A stretch of 64,000 nt of DNA from Piezodorus guildinii (lineage: Eukaryota > Arthropoda > Insecta > Hemiptera > Pentatomidae): contig CM041294.1 in the NCBI GenBank assembly GCA_023052935.1, positions 44,620,736 through 44,684,735 on the forward strand. The letters are read 5' to 3'. Position 1 is the stretch's first letter; the number at the start of each line of letters is the position of its first letter. Shown in pieces: positions 23,766 through 34,429 of this stretch. The notes under the pieces were generated by a model. It was not told where the DNA came from. It ran no database searches and was given only the letters and a program-made list of their open reading frames with translations. A program made the position numbers and the translations under genes.

Positions 23766-24888
23766 TTATGGTTATTAGTGAGGACCCATGTTTTTTCAAT
23801 TTTTTTTTTTGTTTATACTAAGGGAATACTTATTATATATAAAAAGTTAGTTAAATTTTTACTTAACCGGATTAATAAATGTTAATCACTATTATATATT
23901 CTCTATAGTAAACAGTTTCAGCATGATGAAGCCATACACTTTACCTCCTTGTAACTTTAACTTAACCTCATTTCACTGTTATTTTTACTGATAATGTATC
24001 TAAAATTAACAAAAAATAAGGCTTCAAGATCTGTATTGACTGCATTGAGGACCTCTTTTTGTCCAATCTGCCTGCATTGGCGAAATATTGATTAGTTGGA
24101 TTTCCTGATAATGTAGTTAGATTAAGGTTTTTTTTTTTGTTTATGGAATCAATAATATCCTAGAATATATTTTCATGAAAAAAAAACTGTGACTTTTTCA
24201 GGTATATAATTATTAAAAAGCTGTAAAGTCTACTACAATAGCATCCGGACTGGATGCTATTTGTATTGATAAGATTGGAAATAGTTAAAAAGGTATTAGG
24301 GAGTTGGAATAAAGCGGCCATCAGCTATATCTTCTCCCAACTCCTATCTCCCTTCTTATCCCTCCTTAAATTCCCCTTCTTCCTTCCTACTTGACTCAAG
24401 AGCCCTTGTCTCTAGTCCTAATAGGACCCGTATCAAAAAATATGAACCAGAAGTCAATATTCAAGAAGTCAATGACCATATCATGTTGTTGCCAACACAA
24501 AATGTCCGTTATTTCAACTAAATTCATGAACCTTTATCAGAAGGTTACTTATCCATTATTTATGCCTAGATCCAGCCATTCCAACAAACCCTAAAAATTG
24601 AAACGACCAGACCTTTTCTAAAATTTATTAGCGTACTACTACCAGCTTTTCCACTCAAGTCCTGAGCATCTGCGGCTCTTGAGCATTTATTCAATCTTCA
24701 GTGGCTTTTAATTCCCGTGAAACATCTCAGAGAGGCTTCCATAGATATCTAGTCTAAGATCCGAACTTGAAACGACCTGCACCGAGCTGATAATAGAATA
24801 AAACATATTTTATAACAAATTTAGTATATTATAAAATATGTTAAGAATGTGGTTGACTAAAAAAATCCTGGACAGACTATTTTTAATT
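23766..24888. other. AT-rich sequence without a recognised gene
   Basis: The 67-codon frame at 24391-24594 has no recognisable domain and no splice context. Confidence 0.4.
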
Positions 24889-26130
24889 ATATTTTAAAAA
24901 AAATATTGATGATAAGAAAACTTTTACCCTTACTTAAAGTATCTAAGGTATTGAATGTTGCAGCCGTTGGGTTGCCTAATCTTTTCCTGAACAAACTATC
25001 GGTTGTTTTTATAAGAGCGCTACAGATGAAAAAACAACTGATGTTAATAATAAAAATATTAAAGATGCTGAAATAAATTAGAGCATAAACATCAAACAAT
25101 TTTCCAAAATGCAATATATACCACATCTTAATAGTGAAATAAATAAAACATTATTAGCATATGATTTACCCAACATCAAATTAGGCCTTTATAACCATAA
25201 TAAATTACAAAAATTCCTTACCAGTACAAAAGACCCTATAAGTATTGAAGAAAAATTAAATGTTGTATGCAAAATAAATTGTCTGGACTGTGAAAAATGT
25301 TACATAGGGGAAACGTCCAAAAAAGTTAGTACTAGAACTAAACAGCACAAAAGTAATCGTAACAACAGTAAAAATATAAATACAACTGCTTTATCACAAC
25401 ATAGCATACATTTTAAACATAAGTTTGATCTCAATAGACCACAAATTTTGGAAATAGTCAAAAATAAACAAAATAGAAAAACCATAGAGGCTATATATAT
25501 ATCAATAAAAATATAGATAAAACCGTGAATTTTAAAACTGACTCAAGACATTTAAGTTACCACTATTCTGATTTAATTAAAAAACTAAAAATATAATTAA
25601 TATAAATAATTAATAATAAATGTTTTAAAGAATTTCACAATATGAAATAATAATAACCATATACAAGTTAAAAATTGGTCTAATCCTTAATCCAGTTGAG
25701 GACAAAGATGTGAGCAATACTCTTGCTCAGATCTGATGTAGTTAGATATTGACTTCGTTTTACTTTTTTACCTGGCTCAATGTGTGATTAGTGAAAATAT
25801 TAGGATTACTGAATATATAACGAGGTAACTTTATAATATTTATTTATTTATTTAACTAAGTACTATGTAACATTGTTAAATTTTTGCTTTTAATGCCTAC
25901 TTAAAAGCATTAAAATTTATTTAATATTTTATAAAGTTATTTAATAGTTTTAAAGTTTTGTTATCAATTGACACCTAATTTATAAAAATCTTTTAAACCA
26001 TTCACTTCATTATAGTAATTTTTAATGTGATGGTAAATTGCTTAATATAATTTTTGTAGACTTCTGAAGATGGGAGAATATCCCGAAACGTCATGAAATA
26101 AAATAATGAGTATTAATGGAAGAATTATTC
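24889..26130 (+). mobile_element. Penelope-like element, 3' part with GIY-YIG endonuclease domain
   Basis: The open frame 25109-25516 (135 codons) holds a GIY-YIG nuclease domain of the Penelope type. The cysteine cluster and Y-x-G core are in CKINCLDCEKCYIGETSKKV, followed by TRTKQHK and a later SIHFKHKFDL. Upstream residues PHLNSEINKTLLAYDLPNIK resemble the linker between RT and GIY-YIG in Penelope proteins. The RT part itself is absent or unrecognisable upstream, so the copy is 5'-truncated or decayed. Downstream, at 26064-26092, is a hammerhead ribozyme-like core, as reported for Penelope-like terminal repeats. The GIY-YIG domain would nick the target in an intact element. Confidence is high for the domain and moderate for the element borders. 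Confidence 0.82.
26064..26092 (+). ncRNA. Hammerhead ribozyme-like motif in a Penelope-type end
   Basis: CTGAAGA fits the conserved CUGANGA, stem II is GGGA-GAATA-TCCC, and GAAACGTC follows directly. There is no room for a stem III loop, but the ACGT palindrome could pair between two copies, as in dimeric hammerheads. Stem I pairing around this copy is weak. Activity is inferred, not shown. Confidence 0.55.
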
Positions 26131-26301
26131 AGTCCAAAATCAACCTTAATAATTAAATGAGCTCTTCCTTGTTTAGAATATATTGACATAATAATTCATT
26201 TTATGTTTACTCCAGTTAATGAATTACTACTATTTTTTTTATACAAAACTAAGTATTTACTTCAGCTTTTTGCACATTTTTATTTTACCATGTCTACCAT
26301 T

Positions 26302-27230
26302 TTTTACTTTCACTTACTATATATAGTAAGGGGAATTATTGCGATCGTGAAAATTTTCTAATTCCAGTTTTCAACGGAAATACACGTTTTAGGGTCCCCT
26401 AAGTCCAACCAAGTCCCGCAAAAAGGTGTGTGTGTGTGTGTATGTGGGTGTCTGTGTTTGTGTGTGTCTGTGTGTGTGGTAATTCCCGGGCTGAAACGGT
26501 AAGTCCTATGAAAATGAAATTTCATATTTAAGACAACTATACGCCCGAGACGTGACAACACTTTTTTCATCAAAATGAGCTTACCATAAGAGGCACTTTA
26601 TACTGTGCATTTTGCACCTTTTTTCGATTTTCTCGAAAACGGTTCCGACGATTTTGATTAAACTCGCTATATCGATGTAAAATTTAATGGGCTTTAATAT
26701 CATGTAGGTTTCATTCTGATTAAAATGGTTTGACAGGGCTTAAATGCTGATATTTTAAATTTTCTTCCCCTAAAGTACCTTTAATTTTTTAGATTCAATA
26801 AAAATAACTATATCATCTTGTTAACGCTGATGAAAAACAGGTAAATATATAAATTGAATGAATTCGATACCCAACTAAAAGAGAAAACAGAAAAATATTT
26901 TTTAATGCAATTTTTCGTTTTTGAACATAAAAGCAGCAGTATACATGTATGATATACCGTTGGAAAGCTAAAGATTTTAGAAAAAATATTATCTCATACA
27001 CAAGCTTTTAAAAGTTAATAGAGAGTGATGAAATTAACATAAAACTAACTGATTATTTTAGATAATAATATAATAGATTTTTTAATAAAACACATGTTTC
27101 TATATAAATTCAATTTAATTATTTCCTTAATAGTTTCACGTATTTTTATCTCTGTTTTTGGAAATTCTTTCATTGATTTTAAAAATTGAGGTAAGTGAAA
27201 GTCGTGTGTTGCCCGCACCAGATTTTTTTT
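26302..27230 (+). mobile_element. Family H interspersed repeat, copy 5, full length
   Basis: Starts TTTTTACTTTCACTTAC and ends GAGGTAAGTGAAAGTCGTG with TTGCCCGCACCAGATTTTTT. The (GT)n-type tract is at 26427-26480. It is very close to copy 2 over most of its length. It carries only the right arm of the 26-bp inverted duplication seen in copy 2. Confidence 0.88.
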
Positions 27231-28150
27231 ATTTAATATTGAATACAAATAAGATTTGATGGAATCATTCAGCCTTAATACCTTGTAATGCGTTTTATTG
27301 TTCTTGAATTGGCAACTTGTATTTTTTTTTTTATTATTAATTTTTATTAAACTTTTTATCATATTTATTGCCATAAAGAAGTCAATTTTTTTATTTAAAT
27401 AAAAAATCAATTATTAAAAGATATTATGTTTTTAAATACATTATAAACCTTAAAGCTGCATTATCTTGATTGCCCTGAAGTTCTTTATTTGATAATTTGT
27501 AAAATAAATATTATAAATTATCAAATAAAGAACCTCAGGGATGGTTATGTATGTAATATAAATATTATAGTCCTATACACTCCATATAATTCTACCTACT
27601 ATAAGTATGCCTATGTTTTATCATACATATCTCAATCTATCTGCAGGTCATGAAAAGCGAAAAGACAGAGGTTACTCAAGTTTCATCTCATTGTTATTTA
27701 CGCAGATAAGTACAGAGGATTTGAGAAATATTGGCCAATAATGAGATGTTGAAGTAAAGTGAGACCGTTCCGTGCTTTTCAAATCATTGGCTTAACGTAT
27801 TGGAAAGTCAGGTGCAACCATCCGAAAATAATATTTCTCATATTACTACATTCCTTCCTGAGACATTAGCATCATGTAACTACTTTCTTTGTTACTGATA
27901 CTTGTGGTTACATAAACATGTATGCATGATGCATCCATGATGATGTTTTAGGATAAATCGTTGACTGTATATTTTATTAAGAAGCGGTGTTTAAACATTA
28001 AATATGTACCATAGAACATAACCATTCTTTTTTTCAAATCAGTATAACTTTTTTAATAATAATTTTAATTATTTACAAATTTATCCTCATCATTTGTGTA
28101 CAATTTGATTTTCAAACGATTAGTAATTTAAAAATTAATCTTTCTCTATT

Positions 28151-28154
<4 letters not shown>
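27231..28154. other. AT-rich sequence; hairpin at 27473-27540, otherwise nothing
   Basis: No gene recognised. The minus frame 27045-27410 overlaps the end of family H copy 5 and is a chance frame. Confidence 0.45.
27473..27540. repeat. 68-nt hairpin: 26-bp arms, one mismatch, 16-nt loop
   Basis: Left arm 27473-27498 (CCCTGAAGTTCTTTATTTGA...) pairs with right arm 27515-27540 with a single A/G difference. The size is in the range of a microRNA precursor, but the nearly perfect stem also fits a minimal inverted-repeat element. Confidence 0.9.

Positions 28155-28195
<41 letters not shown>
28155..28195. repeat. (TA)n microsatellite
   Basis: About 20 uninterrupted TA units. Confidence 0.97.
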
Positions 28196-28197
<2 letters not shown>

Positions 28198-29272
28198 ATA
28201 TTAAATATTTATAAATAACCCTTATTATATTAATCAAAGTCGATTCAGCAGCTTTACAGCCATCGTAAAAATTTAAGTAGCTCAGGAATAAAACTAAAAC
28301 TGTTAACTCTAACACTCTATCTAACAAATATTGACGATGAGAAAATGAACTATGAGTTAAGAAGTTATGTTATATAAATATACTCTATATATACTGGAAT
28401 CATTCTAGTAAATAATATTTAATCTAGATGACGCACTGGGGGGTAAAAGATATCTATCTTAGACTTTTGCACTCCTGAAATAGCAGTTTAAAAAGTGCGA
28501 TAAAAATCCCAATATTATTACAGATGTAAACACAAGTGTCTTGAGAAATAAAAACGAGTCCCTCTACCTTTTAAACATCCTTTATTTGTTAGTAATTATT
28601 AACAGACCGTAATGCGTATTGATATCTCAGTTCGGTTCAGACCTCTGTTAAGATAGGTTGTGAAAATCGTAAAACAATTTTTAAATTATAATCATAAATG
28701 GCAGCTTCAATTGAATATAACAGATACAAAATTAATAATTAAAAAACGATGGTACATATGAATTTTGTAATTTTTGGAAAATTTACTTTCAATCATTCCT
28801 ACACTCTAGGATTCACCTGGCTTCACTTTGAATCCAACAAACACTTTTTTTAAATGGTCTGTTGAAACAATTTATACTACAGTCATCTGCGGCTATTTGC
28901 GGCATCATACATATTACATTACATATATTGTTCATGTAATACTTTTTTTAGAAACCCAACGATTTTTACTCCTCGGATGAAAAAAGTATTGAAATCGCCC
29001 AAATCTTCGATATTTTGACATTTCCTAGGGTGAAGAATCCAAAAAACATTGAATCTCAATGGTGTCGCACTGTGGCGAAAACGACTATCTTACGATTGCA
29101 AAATTCAAAATTCGGAAGAACAATAAATAATATAATTTACCCTTTCATTTACTTGTGATTTTTTTTAACCCATACCTACCTTCTCTCAATTATCACTCAA
29201 TAACATGAGTTAGCTATGGATATTAATTTTTGTATAATTTTGTCAGTATTGTTATTATTTATCATGTTATTT
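28196..29272. other. AT-rich sequence without a gene
   Basis: No domain, splice-bounded frame or known repeat recognised. Confidence 0.45.
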
Positions 29273-29470
29273 CAGCCAAGGGGCGATCCTGGGCATGGAT
29301 ACCCAGCCTCTATAAAGTGGGTACCCGAAAAAGGGGAACAAATGGCGCCTGAGCGTGATCTTGGTCGAATGACGTCATTGCACGGCCGTTTGCCTAGAAA
29401 CAGTACGAATCTCTACATGTACTGAGCCCAAACAAAACATGCGTTGTAGTGGTTCAGGTTTTTTTTTTCT
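29273..29470 (+). mobile_element. tRNA-derived SINE, family A, 5'-truncated
   Basis: Only the body and 3' end remain: GTGGGTACCCG, CTGAGCGTGATCTTGG, CATTGCACGGCCG, TAGAAACAGTACGAATCTC, and an oligo-T end at 29459-29469. The pol III promoter part is missing. Confidence 0.8.
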
Positions 29471-29833
29471 TTTATGTGGTGTTTTTTATGTCAAATAAAA
29501 TTTGTTTTTCTAACTTATCCTATATACAACCCATGGTAAATATTCATTAATCCCTAGTAGATATATTCCACCTATTGGGACTAGTGGATGACAATTCAAT
29601 ATAAAAAAACTTGGTTCAAAACTAGATGGAACACATTTTTTCTAATAGAGATTTTTGTTTTCATTTTTAAGTAGATCTCTATGAAAAACAAATAACCAAC
29701 TTGTTGATTGAATTGACAATGGTGATATTACTCAATTCCATATATATTTAGGATGCATTCAAAAATGTTGAAACATTTTTGTGATCATTATGAATTTTGC
29801 ACTCTTAGAACATCTGTTTTCCCCACTGTGCGA

Positions 29834-29935
29834 CGTTTCGGTTAAAACGAGTGAGTTTATGCTTGGTATGCTCATTAATTTCTTGATAATAGCTCATTAG
29901 CTTTAACCGAAAGTCGACAATATTAAAACATCGTT
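29834..29935. repeat. Two degenerate hammerhead-like Penelope-type motifs in inverted orientation
   Basis: At 29834-29858 the plus strand reads GTGCGACGTTTCGGTTAAAA, the reverse complement of a TTTTAACCGAAACGTCGCAC core. At 29887-29925 the words TTGATAATAGCTCATTAG and TTTAACCGAAAGTCGAC resemble CTGATGA-stem II-GAAACGTC on plus. Both have core mutations. Confidence 0.45.
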
Positions 29936-31644
29936 TACTAGCCTCACTCATGAAAAACGAAAATATTTACAATTAGTTGACTAAAAATATTCCGTTGGGG
30001 ATTCCAAGATAATTTGATTTGGACAATTAAACAAAAAAAAAAGTTTAAGAAAGAAAATTAATTTGCATTTAATTGATACTAAGTATTTAAATGTATCAAA
30101 AAATCTTTGTAGAGAGATAAATATTTTAAAGACTCATTCAAAAGGCACCTCTCTAACTGCAAATCGCATCCAATACTAATTCCAAACCTACCAGCTCAAT
30201 ATAGAACACATATAGATTTTCAATCCTGTAACTCAGATTTAAAAAAATTAAAAACCTTTCAAGATTTATTCTCGCAGTATGTATGCCCCTAAAATTCCAT
30301 CATTCACCTAAAATATCAGCACATTGGATTCAAATAAGTTCGCTAAAAGTGCACCAGAATCATTGAATCCACAAAAAATTATTACAAAGTTTAGGAAACG
30401 AACATTAAATATACTCCACAATCTACCATATGAGGACAGTGCAAGAGGAAATGGGCTTTGTTTTAACAGGGCTAAAAAGGGATAAAATGCAACTTAACTT
30501 TATTCGGAATATTAATCTTTTACTTATAGCCCTTCTTGGTGGGAATGATATTAAGAATTTCTAGCGCCTAGACACCACCAGAGATTTTACCCTCGGTCAA
30601 CAAACCCTATTAGCTGTGAGGACTTTCTTAGAAGCAATCTAGAAATTTCATTTTGAACCGAGAAAGATATTCATCTTTAAAAGTTCAAAAATTTTAATAA
30701 GCTCCACAATAACCATACCGTATAGACTTCCTTCACTCACTATTCTTTATCATTTTACAAAGGTCTATCACTAACTATTTATTCAGCCTTAATAATAATG
30801 ATCCTTGTGGTTGACGCCTCTCAACCAAAAATGACAGGTACCTTTCACTACAAGCACTATACCTTAAAATTTCAATCCCTATTGCATAGATATATAATAA
30901 ATAATCACATCATTCTTTGTAACAAATTGCTCCACCACACGCTATCACAGGCAATTTCGGAGTCGAAAAGCAGCTAGCTCTCCTTTCTTCATGAACATTA
31001 TAAAATAAAATAAGCATAATTCACTTCAAGTAATTTTTAGTAAAATCAAAATTATTCCTCTGTAAATGGGTTTAATGAGATCAATTGCATATTTATTGAT
31101 TTTTGTTTTAAATAATTATCAGAGGATGTTATGAAATACCCATTTTAGACAGTTGCAGAATAAAATTAATTTTATTTTGGATAGATCAACAAAGCGAAAT
31201 ATACTCTGTTTTTAAATATATTTGTGTGCAGTTAAATTCTGTATATTCCTGACCAATAATAATTTTATCTTAATGTTTGGGTTTAAGTGAATTCCAAGGG
31301 ATAGCGTTATCACATTGTTATTCAAAAGATAAATGACTGAATATCCATCACTGAGTAAGATTCAGTATAATCCTTGAGTCAGTATAAAACAATTCTATTA
31401 TTATCCACTCTATGATATGAAATAGTATTCTATACTTCTAAAATGTTTATAAGACTATAATTTTCCCATTCTTCATCTATCCCTGAAACTTCATCACTTA
31501 GATGTACTTCCAAAATCGATAGATGAACCCAAGAATTAGTTTTGAGAATATTTTATAGTAAACTAAAAATAAAACCTTTCCACCAATTGAGTCTCCTCTG
31601 ATTCGACTTTTTTTAATGTTCATCTAAACACGACTAGTAAACAT
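29936..31644. other. AT-rich sequence without a recognised gene
   Basis: 30120-30300 on plus translates with few stops (for example HLSNCKSHPILIPNLPAQYR) but I could not connect it with a family. No splice signals bound it clearly. Confidence 0.35.
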
Positions 31645-32112
31645 TTTTATACGCCCGAGATGTTACAACAACTTTTCAATAAAATCGGCTGACCGAAAGT
31701 GCTTTTAATACCATGCATTTTACACCTTTTTATAATTTTCTCAAAAACAGCTTTAACGATTTTGATTAAACTTGCCATATCGATGTAAAATGTAATGGGC
31801 TTTAATATCATGTAGGTTCCATTCTTATTGAAATAATCTGACTGGGCTTTAATGTCAATATTTTTAATATCTAAAATACCTTTAATTCGATATATTTAGA
31901 AGAATTTCTCATATCATCTTATTAAGATTGATAAAAAGCGGCTGAATATGAAAGTTTAACGAATTTGATAACCAACAAAAGGAAAAATAAGCAAACGTGT
32001 TTTTATTTTTTTTTTAACATAAGAACAGCAAATATAGATGTATGATGTGGAAAGCTAAAGATTTTAGAAAAAAATATTATCTTATATACCAATTTTGAAA
32101 AGGTAATGTATG
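31645..32112 (+). mobile_element. Family H interspersed repeat, copy 6, internal fragment
   Basis: Internal words only: ATACGCCCGAGATGTTACAA, AATCGGCTGACCG, CATATCGATGTAAAATG, TAATATCATGTAGGTTCC and GGAAAGCTAAAGATTTTAGA. Both ends are missing. Confidence 0.75.
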
Positions 32113-32535
32113 TTCCTAATATTTCCCGAAGAAAGTCCTAAAAAATAATAAATCAGTGTGTACTTTCCGCAGTAAATGGGATGGTCCTAATACATTAGAG
32201 GCCAAAGAGTATGTCATTTTTGATGGTTGATTTTCCTTATTGTTAAAAAAAAAAATTTAATATACATATCTAGTACTATATATTTTTTTATTTGTTAAAG
32301 ATATACATCTTTTACAAATTTGGTTATACATTAATAACTTTACCGCACACACATTAATATTGAATTTCTCATCTTAATAGTTATTCAAAAATAAATAATA
32401 TACAAAAACAATAGCCAAAAAGGGGAAAAAAAAAGCAATACGAGAAAATCATCATAAACAAAGATAATACACGGAATTATATCATACCACTTAATTGGTG
32501 TGTGGGTCATCACTATTTAAGAGGTCTAGAGTTCT
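32113..32535. other. AT-rich sequence, probably including the 3' UTR of the next element
   Basis: No gene recognised. Confidence 0.4.
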
Positions 32536-33800
32536 GCACACTAACACTAAAAAGATGTAGATTGTATTTAGTTTTTCTAGGCAGTTGATTTGGAGTATAT
32601 TTTCAATGTTCTGTTGATAATAATGGTCCTAAATATTTGTCTGTCTTCAATAAGTTGTTCACAGTGGAGAAGAATATGGAATAGGCTATTAGTAATAAAT
32701 TGGTTACAAAAAAGGCAGTTTTCTTGTGATTTCTATTTTACATATAGGTTGATTAATTTAGGGTTTGAAACCCCTAACTGGCTCACCAATCTTACTTAAT
32801 TTAGGCTGGTTCTATATGTCAAATAGGTCTCTGGGGTATTAATATTAAAACTGGAAAAAACTCTATACATGGGGTTGTAATTGGAGATCACGGATCGATG
32901 AATATCTGTAGAGATGGAATGATTTTTCAACTTTTCCAATATTCCATCTTTATGCTTTAAGAATCCAGCTGGACTTATACTGTGGAACTTCTCCCTACGA
33001 TCATAATGAGCAGCCATTCCTCTCACTTGTGTGACCCAATTAAAGTTTGTATCAGGATTCTTTGTATCTAGTAAGATTAGTCTATTGAAGCAAAGTCGGC
33101 AACCTCTCTTCAGGCATAAGTGACAATTTGGACCAGTAGTTTATGTCCTGCTTCATAACTGATGCTTACGGAGTTTCGGCCAGTTTTGAGAAGTACTACG
33201 TAGTTAGCAGTGCTTCTCGGCCATCCTAAAAGTTGTTTCAGAAATCTTAGCTGCACCACTTCAATTGCTTCAAGATATCTTAAGCTCCATATTTCGGAAA
33301 CATACATAAGTGTTGAAGAAACCATAGAATCAAAAAGGACCATTTTCGTCTCCCAACAATCACTATTACCCCTTCTTAAAATCTCCAATACTCTTTTTAA
33401 TGTAATGCTGGGATGCTTTACCAAATCTTCCTGAGGAAGCGGAGGGTACACCCAAGTAAGTGAAGTCTTTTGAGAATTACAGTTTTTCTCCGCGTCAGTA
33501 ATGGGGTTTAAGGTGCTTCAGCCTAGGAGATTTATGAAATACCACAACTTTTGATTTCTCCACATTTACAGTCAGAGAATTCTTCTGTTGTAGGATCCTC
33601 AGTTTCTTTTGCGCTTCTGACCAGGTGTTACTGAGAAGAATAATTTCGTCTGCCAACAAAAGCATTGCCGTCTCAATGCTGACTCCTTTGGCTTCATTAT
33701 CCTCGAAAAATTGGACTATCTCAGCTATGAAGAGAATGAAAATTGTTGGGCTAAGGCTTTCTCCCTGCAAGAGGCCTTACGTTATTTCTATATTTTCTGA
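32536..33800 (-). pseudogene. Second type of non-LTR retrotransposon, RT to C-terminus, broken
   Basis: Read on minus. The piece 33495-33770 begins MQGESLSPTIFILFIAEI and continues AMLLLADEIILLSNTWSEAQ, the RT region around the catalytic YADD, here changed to LADE, and NVEKSKVVVF. The piece 33110-33451 carries TLKRVLEILRRGNSDCWETK, LFDSMVSSTLMYVSEIWSL and FLKQLLGWPRSTANYVV. After frame changes, a C-terminal cysteine/histidine cluster CLFCNQFITNSLFHILLHCE appears near 32630-32720. The mutated catalytic motif and several frameshifts mean it is inactive. It is clearly different from the Jockey-group copies in this window; I do not assign a clade. Confidence 0.75.
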
Positions 33801-34429
33801 TTATAAAATTTGAGGGTGGAGGAAGGAGGGTGATAATTTGGGGTCATGATTTTTTATGATAAATAAATTTAAAAATTACATTTTTTCGAGAAAAAAACAT
33901 AATCTGGGTGGGGACTATCCAATCATCTGTTGGTATGAAATACACTTTAGGCCTATTCTTAAACCTACCTAAAATTCATAAAAAATTTCATAAAAATCGG
34001 TAGAACCGTTTCGTAGTACGACTACAAATATCTCGACACGAGATTTTTATATGTTATGAAGATTTACAGAAGGTTAAGCAAATTCATAAATATGGTATAC
34101 ACTTTGCTTTAAATAATTATTTATATTGTAATATTATCATTAAAATATTATTGTTATTATGCATTTAGTAATTTTATTTTGTAATATTAAGCAGATAGAA
34201 GAAAATCTTATAATTGTCAAAAAAGTCCTATCTCTTTATATATAAAATGATAACGGGAGTTTGGTTTCCGCTAACTCCTTCTAAACCACCTTTGATTTTG
34301 ATGCGGTGTTTACTAATATTTAAGGCATTGTTTCCTGAAAGTTTATAAGTGAAATCCATTGCAATTTCCCTTTTCTTTAAACAGGAAAAATACATTTTCT
34401 GTGACCAAGTCATAAAAAAATTATTCCTG
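33801..34429. other. AT-rich sequence with a probable interspersed-repeat fragment
   Basis: 33950-34060 reads AAATTTCATAAAAATCGG, GAACCGTTTCGTAGTACGAC and CGACACGAGATTTTTATATG, a wording typical of insect repeat tails, but only one copy occurs here so no family is assigned. Confidence 0.35.

Noticed and set aside
29216..29425. 69-codon frame on plus
   Set aside because: Its second half is the body of a truncated SINE family A copy.
30120..30300. Possible exon or transposon fragment on plus
   Set aside because: Open for about 60 codons but without recognisable family or splice borders; not strong enough to list as a gene.
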